Shown here: positions 1 through 11,343 of the stretch, piece after piece
Position numbering within the stretch: position 1 is the stretch's first letter
Layout of the letters: each line of letters opens with the position of its first letter
NCBI GenBank assembly: GCA_021234155.1
Contig: JAJEKV010000002.1
Location: forward strand, 35,322,128-35,386,127
From: Isoetes taiwanensis
Lineage: Eukaryota > Streptophyta > Lycopodiopsida > Isoetales > Isoetaceae
Direction of reading: 5' to 3'
Length of the DNA stretch: 64,000 bases
The notes under the pieces: model-generated
What the model was told of the DNA's origin: nothing
What the model saw: only the letters and a program-made list of their open reading frames with translations
Database searches by the model: none
Translations under genes and position numbers: made by a program

Positions 1-145
1 GCAACCTAAAGAAGCTGCTAATCTTCAATTTACTAATGGTCTTAGAAAAGAAAGATAAGTGGACATATTTCTTTTTCTGCTTGTCCTTGGTAAGGGTCAG
101 GCCCCAATTACCATCAGCATTTAGAACTAAAGTTCTGGTCTTTAT
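1..145 (-). CDS. Start of RT exon 3, left copy (partial)
   Basis: The exon begins after a polypyrimidine-AG acceptor (minus strand TTTTTCAG at 153-146) and stays open to the window edge. Its first residues are I-K-T-R-T-L-V-L-N-A-D-G, followed by a lysine-rich patch (K-D-K-Q-K-K-K). The same peptide with a few substitutions is encoded upstream of the RT in the right copy. That conservation supports the acceptor choice and shows the RT exon starts well before the longest ATG/TTG frame. The catalytic part is not in the window. Confidence 0.5.
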   Translation of the reverse strand, partial: MKTRTLVLNADGNWGLTLTKDKQKKKYVHLSFFSKTISKLKISSFFRL

Positions 146-386
146 CTGAAAAATGTTTTCATGTGAATGATCAATAGATCAGATCTTAAAAGTAATGTCT
201 GCGTAGACATTGAATCTGTTTTTGTTTGGTTTAAAGGAAACCCATGCATCCCTTTTCATATGTTAAAGCTATATGAGCCTTATAATTAATGACTTAGGAA
301 GGACAACTTAAAACATATTTCAATCGTGGAGAAAATAGCAAAAACAGTAAAACAGTAGAATGTATGAAGAAATACATCAACCATAC
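146..386 (-). other. Intron 2 of left retroelement copy
   Basis: On the minus strand the segment begins GTATGG directly after an AAAAAG and ends TTTTTCAG. Both boundaries are conserved in the right copy (8000-7758). The exon 2 stop codon lies about 10 nt before the donor, so ORF1 and the RT appear to be separate reading frames joined on one transcript. The donor and acceptor phases do not give a continuous fusion. Confidence 0.5.
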
Positions 387-2041
387 CTTTTTGCAGTTCA
401 AACGTCAAAGTTACGGTTTGATACGTCATACGATCTGCTGGTTGAAGCACTAGCCTTAGTCACAGACCCATCCGCCAGACTGGTATCCTCAATTTCAATG
501 ATTTCATTGCCATAGTTATCAGCTGCCTTTGAATTCAGAGATTCTGGTCGTTTGTACAATTTTGGAGGCATGATAATAGAGTCATTCGGGCTGTCAGGTT
601 CACTAAACCTTTTCCTGTTTCCAATGGTCAGGTTAGGGTTGCTAACCTCTTCCTGTTTTGCAATAAGGAACTTGAGAGGTTTAACAGTCTTCTCCAGGAT
701 ATCAGTAAGTTTAGTATTTCCAAAATCCTTGTTCAAGTCACAGTTTGGATTATCAGCATATTTGACAGTCATTTTTATCATTAAATCCCTAACCCGAAGG
801 TACCCAATGAGTGCAGCCACAGCAGTTTGAAGTGGAGTGGTAGACAGTAGAGAGCAGAACAGACCAAATCTTACAACTGCAGGGTACATTGGCCATGCCA
901 TATCCAAGTTGTTCATTAGGAACCAGATAGCATGGTCTAACCAAATGATGGAGTCAGGGCAGTCACCATTCTCCTTAGCCGTCTTTCCACAAGTACATTT
1001 CACAAATGGGCAAAGTGTGCGCCACATCTTCTTAATGTAAAAATCATGTCTCCTTTCGTCAACTCTAGCTTGATGACTTTTCTGCCCGATAGTAATAGTG
1101 AAACTGTTACTGCATTCCAAACCCAAACATTTTGCAGCAAAGGGCAAAACAACTTCCATTTTTTCAACTTTTCTTATGCAGTTGTCAGCATCATTACATG
1201 CTCCCCTCAAGCTTTCATCATTAATGTTGGCCAACTTTTTCCAGGCTTCAAGACTGATCGGGGCCAGTACGCCAAGGTTTTTGCTCTTCCAAAGGGCTTG
1301 TTTGTATTGTTCACCATGAGATTCTACTTCTCTTTGGGTCATGATAGGGAAACGACCACAATTAAAGAGATTTAGACCAGCAATAGGGAGTTTCTCTTCA
1401 TCCTCAACCGGATTAATATCATTGTTGCTGTTATTACTGCAACTACCAGCAGTGAAGGCATTCAAGGCATTTTTGTATTCCTCAGGCAGCATACTTACAT
1501 CGAACAGACAGTTGTTGAGCATAGCATTGGGTACAATTTTGACTGGTGCTACAACAGTTTTCACACGTGGCCTCCTGTTGATGTTAGGAGGAAATGTGAA
1601 CTTAACCCCATTAGCCCGTTCAAGGGCTGTAAGCCCCTTAACAAAGGTCTTTAAATTTGCAGCCTCCTTTTCCGTGGAATTAAACTGGGCCATGGGAAGT
1701 CTAGTGTACCTGCTGTCAATTTGGTCCTTGCATGTAGGTATGTCATAATTGACCTTAGAGAAACCTGCAACTAGTGTGAGAAAATTGCTCATACCCATGT
1801 GAGTGATGGCTGAGTGATCCCTGTTAGGAGTATTGGTCTCCATCACGATAATATGATGATGCAAGTCCTTGCTAAGTATGCATGAAAGAATTGTCTGCAC
1901 AGCCTGATTAGGAGCAGGTCGTCTGATGCGATTATATCCAAGTGCCTTCAGTTCAGGGCTCCATATATTGAGTGTGCCTTGCTGATTCTCAGCAACATCA
2001 TGGTTGGCTGGAACAGGGCCAGAACTTGGTGTTGCACCTTC
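387..2041 (-). CDS. Retroelement ORF1-like protein, exon 2, left copy
   Basis: The frame is open for about 547 codons from the acceptor at 2042 (minus strand ATAATAG, then E-G-A-T-P-S-S-G) to a TGA at 398. There is no ATG at the exon start, which fits an internal exon after exon 1. No known domain is recognised. Visible features are a Cys cluster (C-P-F-V-K-C-T-C-G-K, then G-D-C) about residues 344-361, a hydrophobic stretch just after it, basic patches (N-R-K-R-F; K-L-Y-K-R-P) near the C-terminus, and an acidic/hydrophobic SIM-like I-I-E-I-E-D. The right copy differs at about 18 of 500 residues by eye with no frameshift in that stretch, so both copies were probably under coding constraint until recently. 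Confidence 0.65.
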
Positions 2042-3722
2042 CTATTATCATAAAAAATGTGTGCTAACTATTCAGTATACATGTAAATCAGTTAAATAGT
2101 ACTAAAAATATTCAGAAGATCTGCTACTGGACATACCACCACCAGGTATCACCCATAAGGCCACTACTGGTTAAACCAGTAAACCGAAGTCACGGAATAT
2201 ATAGAAGCCAAGACCTGATCCAAAGACCAAACCTAGGCACCCAACTCTGACAAGGATGAACCTAGCCAGGTTGGACTTATCGGTTCCAAATCAATGAAAG
2301 GATAACCTTATAGGTAATACCAAGTGAGCCATACAGCAAGCCAGACTTCAAAGATGCAAAACAAACGCATGTTCAGCTTTTATTCAGTACATTAAGCCAA
2401 ATTCTTGTAGACATATTGTACTATGTTGATGCATTGTCATACCATCATGCATGTTATTAGATTGCTTAGATACCAATTTATTAAGACCAGGTTCTAAAAC
2501 CTATGCCCATCTAATAAGCCAGTGAGAGAAGTCAGAGCCTTAGTGAATACAATATTGTAATACTACAGGCTGGACTGTCATAAGGTAAATAGAAAAACAC
2601 CTTATATTCATTCTAACTCTTTGTCATGAATAATAGTATTATGCTAAAATGCTCAGCAATGCCAATAGATCCTTTAGACTAAATGTATACAGTTGCATTC
2701 GTTCATAAAACAGTCAATATTATATAACCAATGTCTGCAATTCATCTATAATAATATTTCATTTTTTAACTTATGAAACCAAACAGAGTGCTCATGGGAG
2801 AAACTCAAAGATATGTACGTTTTTTATTTAAGAAAGCCAAAAGACGTTTTTCAAAATTATTTTCCATTAATACTTGGTAAATATAGATGGCAGAGGTAGC
2901 CCTTTCTTAAACAGATATGGCAAACCAGATATGTCTTTAAGACTGCAAATGCATAAAACAGTAGTATTATCCTATTTATCCGAAATATTAAGGCTAGATA
3001 GGAACTCTTCTTCCCACGATCCGGCTTGATGCAGTATCATGCATTTAGAGCATTCAAAATTGGGGTAAAGAAAGAACCTGAATAGCTTAAAGCATATCTT
3101 TTGCTCAAGAAAAACAATATCTTTTTTAACAGTAAGAACGTTTTTGAACCAGATGTGTTTGCAGAACACGCATTGCACGGAGTGCTCCATTTTATTTAGA
3201 ACTTGAGAAAAAGTAGAGGAAACTCCGGTTACACGCAATCAATCAATCAAGCATTAGCCATAAAGCGGGTAATCAAGAAAGGGATTAGCGGGTAAGCAAA
3301 AAATCTCTCGGCTTATAGCCCTTCAACTTTAAAATTGAGATAAAGCTAAGTCATAAACTTATAATCAAGTAATGAGCAGTAACTGCTGTGCCTCTCAGCT
3401 AGAAACAGAGTTAAATGCTGTAGCATAGATACAAAATACCATACATCTAGATCATCATGGAAAAGATACAGCGATATTTGGAATGACAAAACAAAGTAAA
3501 ATAACGACTTTATGAGGGTGAGAAAACTTCCTTTTATATCGGTCCAACAGATTCTTTATGTTTTTGAGAATCACAACAATATTGGCGCTAAATAAATCCA
3601 ATGAGAACACTAAACATCTTAAGATAATTAAACTAGATATGCATCAGTATTTTTACTCCCCGGCGATTCGTTTAAAACACGTGTTTGATTACTTATTAAA
3701 GACCACATAAATGTAAATGAAC
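2042..3722 (-). other. Intron 1 of left retroelement copy
   Basis: About 1.68 kb lies between the donor CAG|GTTCAT (minus strand, 3725-3717) and the acceptor ATAATAG. It aligns along its length with 11343-9658 of the right copy but with many small indels and substitutions. It contains no convincing coding frame; the 88-residue frame at 2972-3238 is not conserved in the right copy. Confidence 0.45.
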
Positions 3723-4420
3723 CTGATTAAGTGGCACGTTATCTTCCTCAATGAAATCGTCCTCATTGGTTGCAAGGTTAACCACGACTCCTAGCATTTG
3801 CATTTGTAGTTGTAGCTTCTGCTTTGGCTTTCCCATAGAGCACCAAATTGCATGCCTCGGACTAGAATTAGAGGCTTTCCGGTAGCAACCCTTTTATTGG
3901 CATTGATATCAATTCTGCTTTGTTTAGCCATGTCTTCGAAGCGCTTTCTTGATTGCTACACCATCATTTTACAATCAATTCCCTTCTCTCTTAACATGCT
4001 AATGATATCGCGCCTTCGTTGCCTTAGTATTCACAAGCCCTCGGTTCTTGTCATTGTTCTTGAATAAGCAACAATGGAATGCTTGCTCACGCTTACAATT
4101 GCCTTACCGCCTTTATGTTTTACGTGGCTTCTTAACAAAGCACAAAGCCTTACTATAGTCTTTGCACGGCTCTCTTGTCGGCAGTATTTAATGAGATCCT
4201 TCACTAGATTTACGTTTTCCCTCCATTTTACAATTACCAACGGCGTTTAATGCATGCTTTTACTGCAGGGTTTACGAAATGCTCTATGAGCCTTAAAGAT
4301 CTGATAAATCTGACCTCGGTACCAAGTATCTTGAATGTCCCCATGTGGAGTTTTTTACATGCGGAACCCTTGCTTCAAAAAATCGCCCGATGTCGTACAT
4401 CATAGCCGACAAAAGCTTGA
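3723..4420 (-). pseudogene. Exon 1 (SAP-like) of left copy, frameshifted
   Basis: The segment corresponds to 11344-12025 of the right copy. The lysine-rich stretch (K-H-K-G-G-K-A-I-V-S) and S-K-H-S-I-V-A-Y-S-R-T-M-T-R-T-E-G are readable, but the SAP-like helices that follow are split over frames by 1-3 base indels. Many indels sit where the right copy has CAG, CTG or CCGG-like trinucleotides, so sequencing error is a live alternative to true decay. Confidence 0.45.
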
Positions 4421-5486
4421 AAACTAAGAACCCTAGAACTTAGTAGAGCAAGCTAGTTAAATCCATTACCTCAGTTCATTTGCCATCTACGGCCATGTGT
4501 ATGACAACCTTTATTCAAATCGATCATTGCTTTCACCGTCGTGAACTTGAAGCATGCTTAAAGCTGCTTTGTGAATGAAAGGTCGCGTACCGTTTTTATG
4601 GCTCAAGCATGCCGTGAGTTGAAAAAATGTAAAAGGTAATGCGAAGGTCTGCAGCCCATCAAACCCGCCGCCATTCTCAGTATACTCTATGAACCCTAAA
4701 AGTGTTTTTTACTTGGCCCATCCGAAAATCAGAGAATATCGTACATCAAAAATTCGCCATGTGTGATCAATAAATGCGTCAACACTTTTGTATAATCGGT
4801 CCATAGATGCCTTGGCCCTGTCATTAGTGGTCAACTACGCCTGGATTTGGAGATCAATTGTAAAGTATGGGCCATACTGCCTTTGGCCATCAAGCATGTG
4901 AATCGTAGAACTACAAACCTTTTTGTTTAAGTCCAACGACCTATGGTAAATAAAACATTACGAAAATTTCATGCAAACATCACAATTTTTCTATACCCTG
5001 TTGTGCCAAATGCCATGCCATGTCATCCACCAAACACTAGGTGTGGTCAGCATATCCAAAAAAAGTCCAACTAATTGTTAAAATGTTGCCCCCGTTCTGC
5101 ACGAGTGTGCAACTGGTTCACCACACCACAATACCTTGTTCCATGTAAATGGCCATGTATTAGTGGATCAGAAGTCAGTGTAATGGAAGAATGGTCATAC
5201 AGTACACCACTAGGTCAGGATTTTGTATATTCTAAGACATTATGGGGCGGGTGTAACCTAGGTCTAGGGCATCCAAGTGATGGGGTCTACCTAGTGCCAG
5301 TACTAAAGAAGTTTATATGTTAGAAAGAACGTAAGCGTCCCATTATCTCAATGGTCCAACAAATCAAGCTAGTTTGAAGGTCCTGTCACTCAAAGCGACA
5401 ACATGGTCACTAAATGTAACTCCTATAATTTTACTTGTCAGATATTCCATCAGACATTCACTGTTAACAACTCCAACCATTGGATA
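4421..5486 (-). other. 5' leader of left retroelement copy
   Basis: This stretch upstream of exon 1 aligns with 12030-13088 of the right copy. The 5075-5486 part is nearly identical between copies, including the segment before the TA tract. No ORF is conserved in both copies. It may hold the promoter or a pseudo-LTR-like region. I looked for hammerhead ribozyme cores, which some Penelope-like elements carry, and saw none. Confidence 0.4.
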
Positions 5487-5515
5487 TATATGTATATATT
5501 TATATATATATAAAT
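5487..5515. repeat. Short TA-rich tract at 5' end of left copy
   Basis: TATATATG/TATATTTATATATATATA occurs at the same relative place as the much longer (TA)n at 13089-13156. The tract therefore belongs to the element and expanded in the right copy. Confidence 0.7.
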
Positions 5516-5830
5516 AATGCCTACCTCCTCCCAGGAGGTGAAGCAATGTCCTGTAGTAGTATATAGGGAAGCGGAGGGATCCCTATATACATAGGGACCA
5601 GCTCCACCACCTAATTGCGAGAATTATAATAGCGAGCAGGGAAAATTGTGTATAAAAGTAGACAAGTTTCAAAAAGGTTAAATACGTATTTTTGAGTTCA
5701 CGCATTAGGGTGTTCATGTCATATTGTAGTCGGGAAAGTTCACATCATCACAAGCCTTGTATAGCGACCTCCGGACATCTTTTGCTTTGAATCCTTTTAT
5801 TGTGAATGCTATGGCGAGCATATGCAAATC
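5516..5830 (-). other. Junction between tandem copies: 3' tail of right copy with hairpins
   Basis: This sequence is between the RT stop of the right copy and the TA tract that opens the left copy, and is seen only once in the window. It holds a perfect 6 bp stem (ACCTCC...GGAGGT, 5523-5539), a perfect 11 bp stem (5559-5569 with 5580-5590, loop 10) and a competing 7 bp stem (5580-5586 with 5591-5597). Just after the RT stop another frame continues with about 25 residues before its own stop, so the annotated RT C-terminus may be a frameshift. Confidence 0.4.
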
Positions 5831-7757
5831 TTACGCGACCCGTGGAGGATTACTGTGCACATAGATGTATGGTATCACTTGTGACATAATCACGTTGCAA
5901 GCCATTAAGTACGGTCTGCACCCGCTGGAATGTATAAATTTGGTGGCAGTAAATGGTAATTTGTCCCGCTTATCATATCTGTAGGTACAGTACCTTCCTT
6001 GAAATCTATTAAGTACCTCAATAGTCATACTTAGGAAATTCACTTTCCTACCAATCATGAGGTGATCATCAGCATCAGCCCAGTATTCGGTCTCGTCCTT
6101 AATCTTCAAAATGCTCAAGTCATAGATATGCTCATGATTAGCAACATTACCATCCAATCCAAGGTACATTCTCATGTAGTAGCAATTGATCCCGATGAGA
6201 TCATCAATATACCTATGTGTGTTTCTAAAAGATGCAGCTTCGATCATCCTACCATTTCTGGCCAGTTTTAGTATAAATCTGAGCTCAAACATGGCTAAAT
6301 ACAGGTTACACCATGCAGGGCTGCATGGAAAACCCATAGGAATCCCCTTGATCTGTCTCCAAACACCTTGCCCCATGCTAAGAAAACAATTATTGATCAA
6401 CCAGGTGTTAATCCTGCAGAATAATTCTTGGTTCATATGTAACCATTTGCACCCTTTTGGTGTAATTGTCTTCCATTTTACTTCAACACCACCATTGCTT
6501 TTGAAGCAGTACCATAAATTGTACTTCTTTGTTTAGTGATTTTTGGCTTTTCCATGCAAAATCGCACACTTCCCTATAATAGAGGCAATGCCCTGTTCAC
6601 CTTGGAGTGGAATATTTTCATAACACTTTGTTATGTCACAAACGAACAGATCATCAATCTTACTTGGCAGGTTACAGACTAGATCATAAATTGAATTGAT
6701 GACCCATGATGCTTTAATCTTATGTTGACTAAAAAAATTGAGTCTGGCACATCTTTCATGGCAAATTCTGGGCCATAATTCAAGTATGGTATTCAGGCCA
6801 GCAGCTACAAGTGTTGCTAATTTAGAGAAAACCGTGTTATGTGCATTAGTTATCCATCGGTATTCTTTCTTATGGGCCTTATATATGCCCAATAAGTAAG
6901 GTAAAGTCATGTTATTATCAATGAGGTCTTCGATGAGGGTGCCTGTGTCATTTTTTATCTGTTCTAAAATCATATCTGGTTCAAGAGATACTTTTTCAAA
7001 GTCAGGGCCATTAAGCCTATGGTAAGCCTCACTCCTAATATGTTGCGGGCAAATAAAAGATGCATTGTTCGCAGCCTTGTCAATTCCCGAGATGTAAAAG
7101 TTATCCTTAAGCCAATCGATGTTTTTCTTTACATCCTCATCATTGATCAGATATTTATGCTTGCTGCCCATGTTGTTGTTTATGAGATCTATAGCTGCCA
7201 TCTTAGCACTGTTGAGAATATTGTGCTTGCATTTATCAATAGCTTCCTGCTCATTCTTGTGAAAAGAGAACTGATGCACCATAAAGAATTGGTCAACAGT
7301 TGCTTTCATCTCTCTCTTAAATTGCTGCAATGTGAAAGGTTGATCAGGGATATGGTTTAATCCCATGACAAAGAAATTTCTCAAAGCTACATGATGTACT
7401 AAATTTACATCTGTAGTACGAATGTGACCAATATCACTGTCAATGAATCTACTCAGAGTGGGATTGCTGCATGGGCACTTGACATCCCCTGCTTGTGCAA
7501 AGATAATTCTGGGTCTATAGAAAAGGCTTTTGAGGTTGTGGATATATCTCCAACCAAACGTGGAGTTTTCAAATATGGATGTACCCTTCTCCCCGAAGGA
7601 CTTTTGGAGTTGCAACTCGAAGAAGCTGCTAACCTTCAGCTTACTAACTGTCTTAGAAAAGAAACATAGGTGGACAAACTTCTTTTTCTGCTTGTCCTTG
7701 GTAAGGGTCAGGCCCCAATCACCATCAGCATTTAGAACTAAAGTTCTGGTCTTTATC
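5831..7757 (-). pseudogene. Penelope-like reverse transcriptase (exon 3, right copy), one in-frame stop
   Basis: This frame would copy the element RNA into DNA. Order on the minus strand: a basic N-terminal segment; C-P-C plus a G-H-I-R-T-T-D...L-R-N-F-F region (about 7430-7360) like the conserved segment ahead of Penelope-type RTs; an L-L-G-I-Y-K-A-H-K region near 6870; motif A around 6650-6610; motif B around 6345-6310; Y-I-D-D around 6205; and a thumb-like region to 5831. One TAA at 6533-6535 interrupts an otherwise continuous frame (K-A-K-N-H before, T-K-K-Y-N-L after). A one-base A-run expansion near 7740-7743 relative to the left copy shifts the first codons. The end at 5831 may also be a frameshift, since F-A-Y-A-R-H-S-I-H-N-K continues in another frame. 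Confidence 0.65.
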
Positions 7758-8000
7758 TGAAAAATGTTTTCATGTGAATGATCAATAGATCAGTTCTAAA
7801 AGTAATGTCTAAGTAGACATTGAATCCGTTTTCGTTTGGTTTAAAGAAAACCCATGCATCCCTTTTATATGTTAAATTAAATCAATATGAGCTCTATGAT
7901 TAGTAGCGTAGGAAGGGTAGCTTAAATCATATTTCAGACGTGGAGAAAATATCAAAAACAGTAAAGCAGTAGAGTGCATGAAGAAATACATCAACCATAC
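7758..8000 (-). other. Intron 2 of right retroelement copy
   Basis: The intron has a GTATGG donor after CAATAAG and a TTTTTCAG acceptor. Both are conserved with the left copy, and the length is nearly the same (243 against 241). The interior differs by substitutions and a few indels. An RNA read spanning the junction would prove splicing. Confidence 0.5.
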
Positions 8001-9657
8001 CTTATTGCCGTTCACCCGTCAAAGTTACGGTTTGAGATGTCATATGATCTGCTGGATGAAGCAGTAGCTTTAGTCACAGATCCATCTGCAAGACTAGTGT
8101 CCTCGATTTCAATGATTTCATTGCCATAATTATCAGCCGCCTTTGAATTCAGAGATTCTGGTCGTTTGTACAGTTTTGGAGGCATGATAATAGATTCATT
8201 CGGGCTGTCAGGTTCACTAAACCTTTTCCTGTTTCCGATGGTCAAGTTAGGATTGCCAACCTCTTCCTGCTTTTCAATAAGGAACTTGAGAGGTTTAATA
8301 GTCTTCTCAAGGATATCAGTGAGTTTAGTATTTCCAAACTCCTTGTTCAAGTCACTGTTTGGATTATCAGCATATTTGACAGTCATTTTAATCATTAAAT
8401 CCCTAACCCGAAGGTACCCAATGAGTGCAGCCACAGCAGTTTGAAGTGGTGTGGTAGACAGTAGAGAGCAGAACAGACCAAATCTCACAACTGCAGGGTA
8501 CATTGGCCATGCCATATCCAAGTTGTTCATTAGGAACCAGATAGCATGGTCTAACCAAATAATGGAGTCAGGGCAATCACCATTTTCCTTAGCCGTCTTT
8601 CCACAAGTGCATTTCACGAATGGGCAAAGCGTGCGCCACATCTTCTTGATGTAAAAATCATGTCTCCTTTCGTCAACTCTTGCTTGATGACTTTTCTGCC
8701 CGATAGTAATAGTGCAACTGTTGCTGCATTCCAACCCCAAACATTTGGCAGGAAAAGGCAAAACAACTTCCATTTTTTCAACTTTTCTTATGCAGTTGTC
8801 AGCATCATTACATGCTCCCCTCAAGCTTTCATCATTAATGTTGGCCAACTTTTTCCAGGCTTCAAGACTGATCGGGGCCAGCACACCCAAGTTTTTGCTT
8901 TTCCAAAGGGCTTGTTTGTACTGTTCACCATGAGATTCTACTTCTCTTTGGGTCATGATAGGGAAACGACCACAATTGAAGAGATTTAACCCAGCAATGG
9001 GGAGCTTCTCTTCCTCTTCAACCGGATTAATATCATTGTTGCTGTTATTACTGCTACTACCAGCAGTAAAGGCATTCAAGGCATTTTTGTACTCCTCGGG
9101 TAGCATACTTACATCGAACAGACAGTTGTTGAGCATAGCATTGGGTACAATTTTAACTGGTGCTACAGCAGTTTTGACACGTGTCCTTCTATTGATGCTA
9201 GGAGGAAATGTGAACTTAACCCCATTAGCCCGTTCAAGGGCTGTAAGCCCCTTAACAAAGGTCCTTAAATTTGCAGCCTCCTTTTCTGTGGAATTGAACT
9301 GGGCCATGGGAAGTCTAGTGTACCTGCTGTCAATTTGGTCCTTGCATGTAGGTATGTCATAATTGACCTTAGAGAAACCTGCAACTAGTGTGAGAAAATT
9401 GCTCATACCCATGTGAGTGATGGCTGAGTGATCCCTGTTAGGAGTATTGGTCTCCATCACGATAATATGATGATGCAAGTCCTTGCTAAGTATGCATGAA
9501 AGAATTGTCTGCACAGCCTGATTAGGGGCGAGGTCGATGCGATGCGATTATATCCAAGTGCCTTCAGTTCAGGGCTCCATATATTGAGTGTGCCTTGCTG
9601 ATTCTCAGCAACATCATGGTTGGCTGGAACAGGGCCAGAACTTGGTGTTGCACCTTC
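8001..9657 (-). CDS. Retroelement ORF1-like protein, exon 2, right copy
   Basis: This is the same unrecognised protein as the left copy, about 96% identical over 500 residues by eye, ending at a TGA at 8012. The Cys cluster, basic C-terminal patches and SIM-like motif are retained. Near 9531 a two-base insertion relative to the left copy (a GAGCAGG/GTCTGATG stretch reads as GGGCGAGG/GTCGATGCG) breaks the link to the first 47 codons. The changed bases are at CAG and CTG positions, so the frameshift may be an error. Function is unknown; by position it could be a nucleic-acid-binding ORF1 analogue. Confidence 0.6.
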
Positions 9658-11343
9658 CTATTATCATAAAAAATGTGTGCTAACTATTCAGTATACATGT
9701 AAATCAGTTAAATAGTACTAAAAATATTCAGAAGATCTGCTACTGGACATACCACCACCAGGTATCACCCATAAGGCCACTCTTGGTTAAACCGATGAAA
9801 AGAAATCCGTCACGGAATATATAGAAGCCAAGACCTGATCCAAAGACCAAACCTAGGCACCCAACTTCGACAAGGATGAACCTAGCGGGTTGGACTTATC
9901 GGTTCAAATCAATGAAAGGATAACCTTATAGGTAATACCAAGTGAGCCATCTGACAAGCCGGACTTCAAAGATGCAAAACAAGCGCATGTTGGCTTTTTA
10001 TTGATTACATTAAGCCAAATTCTTGTAGACCTATTGTATTATTATGATGCATTGTCATATCCTCATGCCTGTTACTAGATTGCTTAGATACCAATTTATT
10101 AAGACCGGGTTCTAAAACCTATGCCCATCTAATAAGCCCGGTGAGAGAAGTGAGCCTTAGTGAATACAATATTGTAATACTACAGGTGAATTTGTCATAA
10201 GGTAAATAGAAAAACACCTTATATTCATTCTAACTCTTTGTCATGAATAATAGTATTATGCTAAAATGCTTTAAGCAATGCCAATAGATCCGCTTTAGAC
10301 TAAATGTATCTGATTGCATTCGTTCATAAAAGCAGTCAATATTATATAACCAATATGCGCAATTCATCTATAATAATATTTCATTTTTTAACTTATGAAA
10401 CCAAACAGAGTGCTCATAGGAGAAAATTAAGGATATGTACGTTTGTAATTTAAGAAAGCCAAAAGATGTTTTTCAAAATTATTTTCCATTAATACTTGGC
10501 AAATATAGATGGCAAAAGTAGCCCTTTCTTAAACAGATATGGTCAAATAGTTATGTTTTTAAGACTGTAAATGTATAAAACAGTAGTACTCTCCTAATCA
10601 TCCGAAATATTAAGGCTAGACAGGAACTCTTCTTCAACCTGATCAGCTTGATGCAGTATCATGCATTTAGAGCATTCAAAATTGGGGTAAAGAAAGAACC
10701 TGAATAGCTTAAAGCATAACTTTTGCTCATGAAAAACAATATCTTTTTTAACAGTAAGAACGTTTTTGAACCAGATGTGTTTGCGAGAACCGCATTACCG
10801 GAGTGCTCCATTTTATTTAGAACTTGAGAAAAGTAGAAACTCCGGTTACCCAATCCAATCAATCAAGCATTAGCCATAAACTGGGTAATCAAGAAAGGGA
10901 TTAGCAGGTAAGCAAAAGAATCTCCTGGCTTATAGCCCTTCAACTTTAAAATTGAGATAAAGCTAAGTCATAAACTTATAATCAAGTAATGAGCAGTAAC
11001 TGCTGTGCCTCTCAGCTAGAAACAGAGTTAAATGCTGTAGCATAGATACAAAATACCATACATCTAGATCATCATGGAAAAGATACACTGATATTTCAGA
11101 ATGACAAAACAGTAAAATAACCTGACTTTATGAGGGGTGAAAACTTCCTTTTTATATCGGTCCAACAGATTCTTTATGTTCTTTGAGAATCAAACAATAT
11201 TGGTACGCTAAATAAATCCAGCAGAACACTAAACATCTTAAGATAATTAAACTAGATATGCATGCAGTATTTTTACTCCCCCCAGCATTCGTTTAAAACC
11301 TGTGTTTGATTACTTATTAAAGACCACATAAATGTAAATGAAC
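9658..11343 (-). other. Intron 1 of right retroelement copy
   Basis: The donor is CAG|GTTCAT and the acceptor ATAATAG|GAAGG on the minus strand, phase 0 on both sides, giving ...P-L-N-Q followed by E-G-A-T-P. The interior is AT-rich without conserved coding frames. Compared with the left copy it shows repeated CTGG/CGGG-type discrepancies. Confidence 0.5.

Larger units (their letters stand above)
1..5515 (-). mobile_element. Left copy of tandem Penelope-like, intron-bearing retroelement (cut by window edge)
   Basis: This segment aligns along its whole length with 7613-13156, offset about 7614, so it is a second copy of the same unit in head-to-tail order. Read on the minus strand it starts at a short TA tract near 5490-5515 and runs through a leader, a degraded exon 1 (about 4420-3723), an intron (3722-2042), exon 2 (2041-387), a short intron (386-146) and the start of the RT exon (145-1). 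The rest of the RT lies outside the window. Penelope-like elements are known to occur in tandem and to keep introns. Assignment to that group comes from the RT of the neighbouring copy and is inference. Confidence 0.7.

Noticed and set aside
2972-3238. 88-residue minus-strand ORF in intron 1 of the left copy
   Set aside because: The right copy does not keep the frame beyond a short stretch and it lies between conserved splice sites.
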